Origin: Gynurincola endophyticus
Lineage (GTDB): Bacteria > Bacteroidota > Bacteroidia > Chitinophagales > Chitinophagaceae
DNA: 64,000 nt
Assembly (NCBI RefSeq): GCF_003991195.1
Contig: NZ_RCWL01000001.1
Coordinates: 434,001-498,000, forward strand
Reading direction: 5' to 3'
The position numbers and the translations under genes are program-made. Shown here one piece after another: positions 26,758 to 35,398 of this stretch (positions within the stretch are counted from its first letter, which is position 1; the number at the start of each line of letters is the position of its first letter). The notes beneath the pieces were generated by a model that ran no database searches, had not been told where the DNA came from, and saw only the letters and a list, made by a program, of their open reading frames with translations.

Positions 26758-27801
26758 CTAGTGCTTTTCTAAGTAGTCGCATATTTTTTTCACAATACCC
26801 GGGCCTTCATAAATGAAGCCTGTCCATACTTGTACCAGGCTGGCACCGGCGTCTAGTTTTTCTTTGGCATCCTGGCCGTTAAAGATACCTCCCGATGCAA
26901 TGACCGGAATTTTTCCTTCCAGTTTTGAAGTAAGATAGCGAACTACTTCTGTACTTCTTTGCTGAACAGGTTTGCCACTTAAACCACCAGCTCCGATCGC
27001 TTCCACTTTTTCTTTAGGTGTTTGTAATCCTTCCCTGCTGATAGTAGTGTTTGTAGCTACGAGGCCATCCAGTTTAATTTCAAGTGCAAGATCAATAACA
27101 TCATCAATTTCATGCGTTGACAAATCAGGTGCTATTTTTAAAAGTATCGGTTTATTGCTGTTTAGTTGAGCATTGATTGTTTGGAGGTGCGACAGAATTT
27201 TTCTTAAAGATTCTTTTTCCTGCAATGCCCGTAAGCCCGGTGTATTGGGCGACGATACGTTCACCACAAAATAGTCTACATATGGATACAAAGCTCTGAA
27301 GCAAATGTCATAATCCTTATAAGCATCTTCGTTTGGGGTAACTTTGTTTTTACCGATATTGCCACCAATCAGCATTTTGGTATGCCGGTTTTTATTGCGC
27401 CAGTTTGCCAGGCGAACTGCAATTTCTTTCACCCCATCATTATTGAACCCCATACGGTTGATCAATGCCTGATCGGTAGGTAAACGAAAGAGTCGGGGTG
27501 TGGGGTTGCCGTCTTGTGCCAGCGGTGTAACGGTACCAATTTCAACCGCTCCGAACCCTAAGGCTTCCAACTCTGAAAGATAGCTGGCATTTTTATCGAA
27601 GCCCGCTGCTAGTCCGACCGGATTGGTGAAGGATAATCCGAAAACCGTTTTAGTAAGCCGGGCAGATTGCGGCTGGCACTGTTTACGTATTACTGACTTG
27701 CCTACGCCTGTAGCGCAAACAAATTGCAATCCAGACATACTCAGGTGGTGAACTGTTTCGGTAGGAAATTGAAACAGTATATTTCTAAAAAACTTATACA
27801 T
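26758..27801 (-). CDS. pyrD: Dihydroorotate dehydrogenase (quinone), class 2
   Basis: I chose the ATG at 27801 (MYKFFRNILFQFPTETVHHL, 347 aa). A 42-residue extension is possible in frame but would cover the promoter region and is not family-like. Features are the N-terminal membrane-associating helices of class 2, FGLSFTNPVGLAAGFDKN, VEIGTVTPLAQDGNP, NRMGFNND, VVNVSSPNTPGLRAL, and the FMN-binding KIAPDLS, VATNTT and VIASGGIF. Ser in the SPNTPGLR block is the usual catalytic base. It oxidises dihydroorotate to orotate and passes electrons to the quinone pool. A dihydroorotase lies elsewhere in the window (45.9 kb). Confidence 0.96.
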   Translation of the reverse strand: MYKFFRNILFQFPTETVHHLSMSGLQFVCATGVGKSVIRKQCQPQSARLTKTVFGLSFTNPVGLAAGFDKNASYLSELEALGFGAVEIGTVTPLAQDGNPTPRLFRLPTDQALINRMGFNNDGVKEIAVRLANWRNKNRHTKMLIGGNIGKNKVTPNEDAYKDYDICFRALYPYVDYFVVNVSSPNTPGLRALQEKESLRKILSHLQTINAQLNSNKPILLKIAPDLSTHEIDDVIDLALEIKLDGLVATNTTISREGLQTPKEKVEAIGAGGLSGKPVQQRSTEVVRYLTSKLEGKIPVIASGGIFNGQDAKEKLDAGASLVQVWTGFIYEGPGIVKKICDYLEKH

Positions 27802-27949
27802 AATTAACTGCGAAGATAATAAGGCAGAGAAGGTGAAAAAACTCTTTTCTAAAAATTTTGATGTAAAGTTTGAAATGATTAACTTTGGTATATAAAGTTG
27901 TTTATGCAACTTTGTGAAAAGATTCATTTGACTTATAATATTTTATCAT

Positions 27950-29125
27950 ATGCAGGAAGCTTATATTGTTGCGGGGTACAGAACAGCAGTGGGTAAGTCT
28001 AAACGAGGTATTTTCCGTTTTTATCGTCCGGATGATTTAGCTATTACAGTGATTAAGGGTTTATTGGCCTCTGTGCCATCGTTAGATCCTAAGCGTGTGG
28101 ATGACGTAATAGTGGGTAATGCGGTTCCGGAAGCGGAGCAGGGGTTACAGGTAGGGCGTATTATTGCGGCCCGCGCCGTGGGCATTGGTGCACCGGGCAT
28201 GACGGTTAACCGTTATTGTGCTTCGGGGCTTGAAACCATTGCGATTGCTACGGCAAAAATCAGAATGGGAATGGCTGATTGTATTATTGCCGGTGGGGTG
28301 GAAAGTATGAGTATGGTACCGACGGCCGGCTGGAAGACAGCTCCTTCTTATAGTATAGCCGGAGACGATCCTGACTACTACCTGAGTATGGGCTTAACAG
28401 CAGAAGCGGTAGCAAAAGAGTTTAATGTGAGTAGAGAGGAGCAGGACCAGTTTGCTTATCAATCGCACCAGCGTGCATTAAATGCAATTGAAAACGGTTT
28501 TTTTAAAGAGGGAATATTGCCAATTGATGTAGAACAAGTATATTTAGACGAGAAAGGAAAACGTCAAACAAAAAAATACACGGTTGATACGGATGAAGGT
28601 CCAAGGGCTGATACGAGTCTGGATGCTTTAGCTAAATTAAAGCCGGTATTTGCGATGGGAGGTTCTGTTACGGCGGGTAACTCTTCTCAAACATCAGACG
28701 GTGCGGCTTTTGTGGTAGTGATGAGTGAAAAGATGGTAAAAGAAACAGGCATTCAACCGATCGCAAAATTAATAGCCTGTGCATCGGCAGGAGTGGAGCC
28801 CAGAATTATGGGTATCGGGCCGGTGGCTGCAATTCCGAAAGTGTTAGACCAGGCAAAATTAAATCTGAGCGATATTGATCTGATTGAATTAAACGAAGCG
28901 TTTGCTTCACAATCGGTAGCCGTGATCCGTGAATTAGGTCTGGATCCGCAAAAAGTCAACATTAATGGCGGTGCAATTGCTTTAGGGCATCCGTTGGGAT
29001 GTACCGGTGCCAAACTGACCATTCAGCTGGCGGGTGATCTGAAACGTCTGAACAAAAAGTACGGTATTGTTACGGCTTGCGTAGGCGGCGGACAAGGTAT
29101 TGCCGGTATTATTGAAAGATTATAA
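27950..29125 (+). CDS. Acetyl-CoA C-acyltransferase (thiolase)
   Basis: A 391-aa thiolase. The active-site Cys90 is in VNRYCASGLE, His347 in ALGHPLGCTGAK and Cys377 in ACVGGGQG, and the length is normal. It cleaves 3-ketoacyl-CoA (beta-oxidation, FadA-like) or condenses two acetyl-CoA. The sequence alone leans to the degradative type, and an acyl-CoA dehydrogenase lies at the window start, though far away. No fadB-like gene is adjacent. It diverges from pyrD. Confidence 0.95.
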   Translation: MQEAYIVAGYRTAVGKSKRGIFRFYRPDDLAITVIKGLLASVPSLDPKRVDDVIVGNAVPEAEQGLQVGRIIAARAVGIGAPGMTVNRYCASGLETIAIATAKIRMGMADCIIAGGVESMSMVPTAGWKTAPSYSIAGDDPDYYLSMGLTAEAVAKEFNVSREEQDQFAYQSHQRALNAIENGFFKEGILPIDVEQVYLDEKGKRQTKKYTVDTDEGPRADTSLDALAKLKPVFAMGGSVTAGNSSQTSDGAAFVVVMSEKMVKETGIQPIAKLIACASAGVEPRIMGIGPVAAIPKVLDQAKLNLSDIDLIELNEAFASQSVAVIRELGLDPQKVNINGGAIALGHPLGCTGAKLTIQLAGDLKRLNKKYGIVTACVGGGQGIAGIIERL

Positions 29126-29172
29126 AAGATATTCCATATAGGAAAAGTTCGTGTAACTGAGAGTCAAACTTC

Positions 29173-29207
29173 AAACGTCATTCTACTTGTAGAATGGCGT
29201 TTTTTTT
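29173..29207 (+). terminator. Terminator of the thiolase gene
   Basis: AACGTCATTCTAC pairs with GTAGAATGGCGTT (one G-T wobble) around a 2-base TT loop and runs into eight T. Confidence 0.9.
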
Positions 29208-29216
29208 AGTGTAGAA

Positions 29217-29359
29217 TTTGAAATTGTAATGGGAAACATGAAGAGAATGAAGGTATGAAGGTAAAGCAGCGCGGAAGACAGCACTTCATTCGCTTTTCAA
29301 CTTCATTTTCTTCATGTTTATGATGGTGATTATAAGATAGAATGAGCCAAAGCGAAGCG
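29217..29359 (-). repeat. Dispersed extragenic hairpin repeat, copy B
   Basis: This 143-base stretch is the reverse complement of copy A (41701-41835), nearly base for base. The main difference is an 8-base insertion (GGTATGAA region near 29252). Inner arms AAACATGAAGAGAATGAAG (29234-29252) and CTTCATTTTCTTCATGTTT (29301-29319) are complementary with one mismatch, giving a long stem. No ORF or transposase is inside. It lies directly behind the thiolase terminator. Confidence 0.85.
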
Positions 29360-29370
29360 ACAGGAGTTTC

Positions 29371-29562
29371 TTAATTTCTCCTGTGTTTGAAAATGGTAAT
29401 GGGAAACATGAAGGAAATGGAGGGAATGAAGAGGAAGTAACTTCTTTACTTCGGCAACAAATATGCTGATGGTTCAATGATGGCTTGAATGCTTCATTCG
29501 CTTTTCAGCTTCATTAACTTCATGTTTAAATCGGGGGCATCAAAATAGAATAAGACAAAGCG
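29371..29562 (-). repeat. Dispersed extragenic hairpin repeat, copy C (diverged)
   Basis: A second, more diverged copy follows copy B in the same orientation. Shared blocks are TTAATTTCTCCT, TAATGGGAAACATGAAG, GCTTCATTCGCTTTTCA, the right arm CTTCATTAACTTCATGTTT (29509-29527) and AGACAAAGCG. Unlike copies A and B it has extra sequence between the arms, including GGTTCAATGATGG. Confidence 0.75.
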
Positions 29563-29617
29563 TAGCAGCAGGTTAACACAGAATCTTAATGGTGAAAAAG
29601 AAATGGTATTATATAAA

Positions 29618-29685
29618 TAAAAAGCCCCGAAGATGATCCCCGGGGTGTACTAATCAAATACATTAACCATTAACCTTATCCTATG
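29618..29685 (-). ncRNA. Candidate small RNA, about 68 nt
   Basis: On the minus strand a perfect -7 box (TAACTTTG, 29699-29692) is followed 40-60 bases later by a factor-independent terminator. In that terminator CCCCG (29645-29641) pairs with CGGGG (29629-29625), then CTTTTTATTTATA follows. No protein gene lies between. A tiny frame MVNVFD with an upstream AGGATAAGG purine stretch is present, so a leader-peptide or attenuator-like RNA is possible. The predicted transcript starts near 29685 and ends near 29618. It is convergent with neither neighbour and antisense to nothing known. It remains a prediction only. Confidence 0.5.
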
Positions 29686-29691
29686 ATAGCG

Positions 29692-29699
29692 CAAAGTTA
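29692..29699 (-). promoter_or_regulatory. -7 box of the candidate small RNA
   Basis: The minus strand reads TAACTTTG (TAnnTTTG consensus). No strong -33 TTTG is seen 19-21 bases upstream. Confidence 0.5.
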
Positions 29700-29798
29700 G
29701 CTTGAATACCGGAACTTATATTGGGATAAATGTGAAAGATTTTATAAAAGGCACTGGTTTTTAGCTATATAGGTTTTGTGCAAAGCTGTATTAGGTTT

Positions 29799-29830
29799 TT
29801 TGAAAACATGGGAGTGAATCTGTACATTTG
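29799..29830 (+). promoter_or_regulatory. dnaX promoter with both Bacteroidota boxes
   Basis: TTTG (29799-29802) and TACATTTG (29823-29830) are separated by 20 bases, an exact match to the Bacteroidota -33/-7 arrangement. The dnaX ATG starts only 5 bases after the -7 box, so the mRNA should be leaderless or nearly so. Confidence 0.8.
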
Positions 29831-29835
29831 TAATT

Positions 29836-31662
29836 ATGGAGAAGTTTATTGTTTCGGCCAGGAAATATCGACCACAAACATTTGATACGGTAGTTGGGCA
29901 GTCACATATCACCACTACTTTAAAAAATGCAATTAAGAGTCAGCATCTGGCTCATGCTTTTTTGTTTTGTGGTCCGAGAGGAGTTGGTAAAACAACTTGC
30001 GCGCGTATTTTGGCAAAAACGATTAACTGTTTGCATGCAACTCCTGAAGGTGAGGCTTGTAATGAGTGTACGTCGTGTGTATCATTTAATGAAGGGAGCT
30101 CATTGAATATTCATGAGCTGGATGCGGCGAGTAATAACTCGGTAGAAGATATTCGTACATTGGTAGAGCAGGTACGTTTTGCTCCACAGGCAGGTAAATA
30201 TAAAGTATATATTATCGACGAGGTTCACATGTTAAGCTCTTCGGCATTCAATGCTTTTCTGAAAACGCTGGAAGAACCACCTTCTTATGCGATTTTTATT
30301 TTGGCCACTACAGAAAAACATAAAATTCTTCCTACCATATTAAGTCGTTGTCAGATTTTTGATTTTAAAAGAATTACGAATAACGATACCGTAGAACACC
30401 TGCAGGAAATTTGTGTAAAAGAGGAGGTAAATGCAGAAAAGCCTGCCTTACAGATTATTGCTCAGAAAAGTGAGGGGTGTATGCGTGATGCATTAAGCAT
30501 CATGGATAAGATTGTAAGTTTTACCGGTGGTGTATTGAACTATCAAAATACTTTAGAGCATTTAAATATTTTAGATGCCGAATATTATTTCAAGATACTG
30601 GGAGCAATGCAGGCGCAGGATCTGGGAACAGTGTTGAGTTTGTATGATGATATTGATAAAAAGGGTTTTGAAGGAGATCTGGTATTGAATGGCTACGCTG
30701 AGTTTATCAGAAACTTATTAGTGTGTAAGGATGAAAAAGTGGCGCATTTATTAACAGTGGTAGAAAGTTTTAAAGATAAATATATTGAAAGTGCAAAATC
30801 AGTCAGCGCTTCGTATTTAATATCTGCTTTAAATATATTAAATGAGGCAGAGTTACAGTTCAAAGCAGCACGTAATAAAAGGCTGCATGTTGAGCTTACT
30901 TTGATTAAACTGACTTATCTACAACAAGCGATATCGCTGGCGGCAGAAGATGCTGACCCGGCAAAAAAAAAACTAGTTGATCAGGCCCGGCCTGTTGCGT
31001 TTAAAAATATTCCCGGCATTCAGAGTGTAAAAAAGGAGAAACCCGCTGCTGCAAAAGAAACGGCGGTACCGGTTCAACCTGCAAAACAGTCTGAGCCGGT
31101 ACAAGCTCCGGCGGCATCTGCGCCAACTATAAGAACAACAATGCCGGCTACGACAATGGTTGCCCCGCCTCCGGCCGCTACCACAGCAACAGTATCGGCT
31201 AAATTACCGAAGCTGAATAGTTTGAATAAAATCAGAGCAGAGGTAGCACATCAGAATACCGGCAAAGTGGTGTATAGTGCTATTGATTTAAGTGAAGAGT
31301 CGTTGAGAGTATGTTGGGAGGATTATACACAATTACTCAGAGACGAAAAAAGTTCTGCAGCCTCGCCATTTACGCTTGCGGAGCGTAGAATTATTGATCA
31401 TGAAACGTTTGAGGTTTGGGTGACCGATAATGTGCAGAAGCAGTTTGTGGAGCATGAACGCAGGCGGTTAAGTGAATATATTCAGGGGCGTTTTCATAAC
31501 CGTCAGATAAAATATTCAGTACATCTGGATCCGAATGCAGTGTCGGCGGTGTCAGATGTTGTTGTACCTCCTACTACAAAAGAGCAATATATAGCGATTG
31601 TGGAGCAGTATCCGCTGGTGAATGAGTTAAGAGAGCGTTTGAATTTAGGCTTAGATTATTAG
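29836..31662 (+). CDS. dnaX: DNA polymerase III subunit gamma/tau
   Basis: A 608-aa clamp-loader subunit. The AAA+ part (1-230) has Walker A GPRGVGKT (46-53), zinc ligands Cys65, Cys75, Cys78 and Cys81, Walker B YIIDEVHML and the SRC sensor (LPTILSRCQIF). Domain III follows to about 370. A low-complexity Ala/Pro/Thr linker (about 390-455) precedes a C-terminal domain (455-608) that resembles the tau polymerase-binding region. I see no obvious A-run slippage site to make gamma. The gene has an unusually compact 5' end. Confidence 0.96.
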   Translation: MEKFIVSARKYRPQTFDTVVGQSHITTTLKNAIKSQHLAHAFLFCGPRGVGKTTCARILAKTINCLHATPEGEACNECTSCVSFNEGSSLNIHELDAASNNSVEDIRTLVEQVRFAPQAGKYKVYIIDEVHMLSSSAFNAFLKTLEEPPSYAIFILATTEKHKILPTILSRCQIFDFKRITNNDTVEHLQEICVKEEVNAEKPALQIIAQKSEGCMRDALSIMDKIVSFTGGVLNYQNTLEHLNILDAEYYFKILGAMQAQDLGTVLSLYDDIDKKGFEGDLVLNGYAEFIRNLLVCKDEKVAHLLTVVESFKDKYIESAKSVSASYLISALNILNEAELQFKAARNKRLHVELTLIKLTYLQQAISLAAEDADPAKKKLVDQARPVAFKNIPGIQSVKKEKPAAAKETAVPVQPAKQSEPVQAPAASAPTIRTTMPATTMVAPPPAATTATVSAKLPKLNSLNKIRAEVAHQNTGKVVYSAIDLSEESLRVCWEDYTQLLRDEKSSAASPFTLAERRIIDHETFEVWVTDNVQKQFVEHERRRLSEYIQGRFHNRQIKYSVHLDPNAVSAVSDVVVPPTTKEQYIAIVEQYPLVNELRERLNLGLDY

Positions 31663-31854
31663 AAAAAAAGCAGCGGAAAACGCGAATGGCATTAAATAAT
31701 ATTTAATATTTCAGGCAAAATACGGTGGAATTAGCATTGAAACGGAAAATGATTTATTTAGTTTTTAACGAAAGTTTCATCATTTATCTATTTTAGTGTA
31801 ATTTCGAAGCTTGAAAGCAACTTGTTATAAGAAATCTCAAATCAGAATTAATTT

Positions 31855-33504
31855 ATGGCTGAAGTGATCTTAATGCCCCGCCTGAGTGATACCATGACCG
31901 AAGGCGTGATTGCGGCATGGCATAAAAAGGTAGGTGAACCGGTCAAGAAGGGTGATTTATTAGCGGAAGTAGAGACCGATAAAGCCACCATGGAGTTAGA
32001 AAGTTATAAGGATGGTACCTTATTACATGTTGGGATTGAGCAAGGGGGCAAACTGCAAGTAAATGACTTATTAGCGATAATTGGTGAACCCGGTGAAGAT
32101 ATCAGTGCGCTGGTAAATGGTGGCGGTGCTGCGGCTCCTGCTGCTGAAAAGTCTGCACCTGCCGAAGAAAAAGCTGCTCCGGCCAAAGAAGCGGCACCTG
32201 CAAAACAAGAAGCCCCGGCTGCTGCTGCGGGTTTGGATCTTTCTACTATGCAGGAAGTTATTTTAATGCCTCGCCTGAGTGATACCATGACTGAAGGTGT
32301 GATTGCTAACTGGCACAAAAAAGTAGGTGATGCTGTTGCGAAAGGTGATTTATTAGCCGATGTAGAAACAGATAAAGCTACCATGGAGCTGGAGAGTTAT
32401 AAAACCGGAAAATTATTATATATCGGTGCTGAAGCCGGAGAAAAAGTTCCGGTGAACGCATTATTATGTGTAATTGGCGAAGAAGGTAAAGTTGATCTGG
32501 ATGCTATTATTGCAGCCAGCAAAGGTGGTGCTGTTGCGGCTCCTGCTGCTAAGCCAGCTGCTGAAACTGCAGCTCCTGCTCAACAACAACCGTCGCAAAA
32601 AGCTGCTGCTCCTGCGGCACAACCTGCAGCTTCAACCAGTACCGACGGAAGAGTAAAAGCTTCTCCGTTAGCTAAGAAAATGGCTGCGGATAAAGGAATT
32701 GATATCAGTTCTGTTGTAGGTTCAGGTGATGGTGGAAGAATTATTAAAGCTGATATTGATAACTATAAAGCATCAGCTGCTGCCCCTGCTCAACAAGCCG
32801 GCGCAACTCCTGCTGCATCAGGTGCTGCTTACGATGAAGTGAACGTTTCTCAAATGCGTAAAGTAATTGCAAAACGTTTAGCAGAATCTAAATTCTCCGC
32901 TCCGCATTTCTATTTAACGATCGCCATCGATATGGATAAAGCGGTAGCCAGCAGATCAAAAATCAACGAATTCTCTCCTGTAAAAATTTCATTCAATGAT
33001 ATGGTGCTGAAAGCATGTGCCGTTGCGTTGAAAAAACATCCGGCTGTAAACAGTAGCTGGTTAGGAGATAAAATAAGAATCAACCATAACGTAAATATTG
33101 GCGTGGCTGTAGCTGTTGAAGATGGTTTATTGGTTCCGGTAGTAAGAAATGCCGATCAAAAATCACTTTCCGCCATTACTACTGAGGTAAAAACTTTCGC
33201 TCAAAAAGCAAAAGATAAAAAACTTCAACCAAGTGACTGGGAAGGTAATACATTCACTATTTCTAATTTAGGAATGTTCGGTATCGACGAGTTCACTGCG
33301 ATTATTAACTCTCCGGATGCTGCGATTCTCGCAGTAGGAGCGATACAACAGGTTCCTGTTGTAAAAAATGGGCAGATTGTAGTGGGTAATGTAATGAAAG
33401 TAACCCTTAGCTGTGATCACCGTGTGATTGATGGAGCTACCGGTGCAGCGTTCTTACAAACCGTACAACAATTGTTAGAAGAACCCATGAGAATGTTAGT
33501 ATAG
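31855..33504 (+). CDS. pdhC: Dihydrolipoamide acetyltransferase, E2 of pyruvate dehydrogenase, two lipoyl domains
   Basis: A 549-aa protein. Two tandem lipoyl domains are nearly identical, each with the lipoylated Lys in ETDKATMELES (Lys43 and Lys174). Ala/Pro-rich flexible linkers follow (about 91-125 and 223-262), then a peripheral-subunit-binding domain (VKASPLAKKMAADKGID) and the catalytic acetyltransferase core with SCDHRVIDGATG (His522, Asp526). The enzyme transfers acetyl groups from E1 to CoA. E1 and E3 genes are not adjacent, so the complex is encoded at separate loci. Confidence 0.95.
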   Translation: MAEVILMPRLSDTMTEGVIAAWHKKVGEPVKKGDLLAEVETDKATMELESYKDGTLLHVGIEQGGKLQVNDLLAIIGEPGEDISALVNGGGAAAPAAEKSAPAEEKAAPAKEAAPAKQEAPAAAAGLDLSTMQEVILMPRLSDTMTEGVIANWHKKVGDAVAKGDLLADVETDKATMELESYKTGKLLYIGAEAGEKVPVNALLCVIGEEGKVDLDAIIAASKGGAVAAPAAKPAAETAAPAQQQPSQKAAAPAAQPAASTSTDGRVKASPLAKKMAADKGIDISSVVGSGDGGRIIKADIDNYKASAAAPAQQAGATPAASGAAYDEVNVSQMRKVIAKRLAESKFSAPHFYLTIAIDMDKAVASRSKINEFSPVKISFNDMVLKACAVALKKHPAVNSSWLGDKIRINHNVNIGVAVAVEDGLLVPVVRNADQKSLSAITTEVKTFAQKAKDKKLQPSDWEGNTFTISNLGMFGIDEFTAIINSPDAAILAVGAIQQVPVVKNGQIVVGNVMKVTLSCDHRVIDGATGAAFLQTVQQLLEEPMRMLV

Positions 33505-33517
33505 TATCTACATATTT

Positions 33518-33552
33518 AAAAGGGCTATCCGTTTTATGGATAGCCTTTTTTA
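33518..33552 (+). terminator. Terminator of the E2 gene
   Basis: GGGCTATCC and GGATAGCC(T) form an 8-9 bp stem around GTTTTAT, flanked by A-run and T-run. It can also serve the convergent hydrolase gene. Confidence 0.9.
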
Positions 33553-33570
33553 TTTTATATATCTTTTCTT

Positions 33571-34551
33571 TTAATTCCCCTTTCTCTTATTTTTTCCCTT
33601 TCCCGTGTTAGTCTGAATAAAACTTACAAGTTTAGTAAGCAACGCAGGATGAATTTCACCTGCTGCATCTGCATAACTTTTAATATTGGTATTCATATCA
33701 GCAGCAGACGCTTTCATCACATGATTAAGATCGTCGATAATAAATAATTCAGCTTTCGGTTGAGCTGCTTTTAAGCATTCCGCTTCTTCATTCTTGATTT
33801 GAATATCAGAGCCGCCGTTTACAATCAGTATGGGCATTTTCAACCCGGGCAGGATATCTTTTGCAGCATATCTGGTACTTGAGATTAAATAGGGCTGAGA
33901 AGGCGGTGCAAATACATTTGCCAATGCAGGCGGATATTTTGAAACTGTAAAGCCGGCTCTTAAACTGTCAATCGGTTCTTTAAAATAGCTATGTGAGCTC
34001 TCGGGTAATCGTTCTTTTAATTGTTTTTCAATGGTAGTGAGCAGATCAACACAGGTACCCGAAAGAGAAACATAAACATCTACCGGATGGTTTACAATTG
34101 CTGCTGCACCCAGCAGTGCGCCTTCGCTATGGCCGATCAGTACCCACTTTTTAATTGATGGATATTCTTTTTTCATGGCATCAATAATTGCTTCCACATC
34201 CTCTATTGAATGTGTCATGCCGGTATGTTCCGCTATTCTATAGCCATATTTACTTTCTCCGATTCCGCGTTTGTCGTATCGTATCGTTAAGAATCCTTTT
34301 TGTGTCAAAGCTTCGGCTAATAATTTATAAGATTTGAAATGAACGCCCAAAGGGTTTGCCCCGTCCCGGTCGGTTGGTCCGCTACCGGGTACAATTAAAA
34401 CACCTGTTTCATATTTTCCGGCGGGCGTAAGCGTCGTTCCAAACAAAGTATCGCCTTTAAAAATTGCTTTAAAGGGTAATTCCTGCTGTGCAGAGAGAAA
34501 GAGTTGTGGAATTAATAGTACGAAAACTACAAATAGCTGTTTCATATACAT
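33571..34551 (-). CDS. Secreted alpha/beta hydrolase (serine aminopeptidase/S33-like)
   Basis: A 326-aa protein with a signal peptide ending near SAQ (18-22). The alpha/beta-hydrolase features are GVLIVPGSGPTDRDG (oxyanion region), TIRYDKRGIGESKYG, nucleophile Ser142 in LIGHSEGALLG, Asp in ILIVNGGSDIQI and His in LNHVMK. The GSGPTDRDGxNP block marks a Bacteroidota family of exported esterase or aminopeptidase-like hydrolases. The substrate is unknown. The C-terminus is basic (GKGKNKRKGN). Start Met1 or Met3 are both possible. It diverges from the GbsR-like regulator. Confidence 0.9.
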   Translation of the reverse strand: MYMKQLFVVFVLLIPQLFLSAQQELPFKAIFKGDTLFGTTLTPAGKYETGVLIVPGSGPTDRDGANPLGVHFKSYKLLAEALTQKGFLTIRYDKRGIGESKYGYRIAEHTGMTHSIEDVEAIIDAMKKEYPSIKKWVLIGHSEGALLGAAAIVNHPVDVYVSLSGTCVDLLTTIEKQLKERLPESSHSYFKEPIDSLRAGFTVSKYPPALANVFAPPSQPYLISSTRYAAKDILPGLKMPILIVNGGSDIQIKNEEAECLKAAQPKAELFIIDDLNHVMKASAADMNTNIKSYADAAGEIHPALLTKLVSFIQTNTGKGKNKRKGN

Positions 34552-34610
34552 ACATATAAGTTTAAAGCAGGTGATACAAGAATTTTATCAAGTTAATAAA
34601 CAAGTTGGAA

Positions 34611-35111
34611 ATGGAGCTACAAGATGCCAAAAAAGAATTTATCGAATTATGGGGCGAGGTGGGTAAAGAATGGGGGATTTCTAAAACTATGGCAATGGTG
34701 CATGGATATCTTCTCATTCAGGAGTTTCCCGTACATCAGGAAATGATTAAGAATGATCTGCAATTGAGCAAAGGAATTGTGCATTACAATGTGAATGCAC
34801 TCATCAGATGGGGCCTCGTAGAACGTGTAGAGGTAGAGGGCGATCGTAAAGATCATTATCTTGCCGAAAACGATATCTACAAGGTGGCTAAAATTGTAGC
34901 CATAGAAAGAAAACAATTGGAGTTAGAACCCCTGGTAACCCGGCTGGAACCAATACTGGAAGTAGAGGGAGGCCTTGAGAAAATACATTTTATCAAGGTT
35001 GTCAGGGATGTTGCCGCATTTGCCGAACAGGCTAACAAAATATTGGAATTGTTTATTGGGTCCAGATCTTTAAAAGGACTGTCTATGTTGGTTCGTTTTT
35101 TACAAAAGTAA
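34611..35111 (+). CDS. GbsR/MarR-family transcriptional regulator
   Basis: A 166-aa protein from the ATG at 34611 (an upstream TTG is in frame). It has the GbsR-type winged helix: ELWGEVGKEWGISKTMAMVHGYLL, then LQLSKGIVHYNVNALIRWGLVERV and a wing with GDRKDHYLAE. A helical C-terminal half probably dimerises. Members regulate osmoprotectant or membrane-transport genes in Firmicutes and are widespread in Bacteroidota with unknown targets. The divergent hydrolase gene, about 60 bases away, is the obvious candidate target. Confidence 0.9.
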   Translation: MELQDAKKEFIELWGEVGKEWGISKTMAMVHGYLLIQEFPVHQEMIKNDLQLSKGIVHYNVNALIRWGLVERVEVEGDRKDHYLAENDIYKVAKIVAIERKQLELEPLVTRLEPILEVEGGLEKIHFIKVVRDVAAFAEQANKILELFIGSRSLKGLSMLVRFLQK

Positions 35112-35398
35112 CCCACTCACCCCCTTTCAAACCGGTAAAGTTTTTAGGTGCTATTGATCTGAAAAGGCAATGGCACCTAATTTATTTAAAGAAAAGACCG
35201 GATGTGCAAAATCTCACCAAAAAAGCGTAACTTAAATGGATACACTATGGAAAAATGTTAATATTTGACTAATGTGTTAATATTTAATAAATTATGTGTT
35301 CGGTACAGTTGATATTTACAATGAAAACCGATGAGAGAATGGTTAGGTTGGCTTTGGAACATTTTTAGTATATAATCTTAGTCAGTTAATATTAATTT

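Noticed and set aside
26569-26772. 67-codon plus-strand frame starting MKKEYTFISGMGEH
   Set aside because: It runs through the pyrD terminator hairpin and into the pyrD 3' end, and its second half has no protein-like pattern. The ATG context is unremarkable. I consider it a chance frame.
27801-27927. 42-residue N-terminal extension of PyrD
   Set aside because: In frame and open, but it covers the divergent promoter region and class 2 enzymes start near MYKFFRNILFQF.
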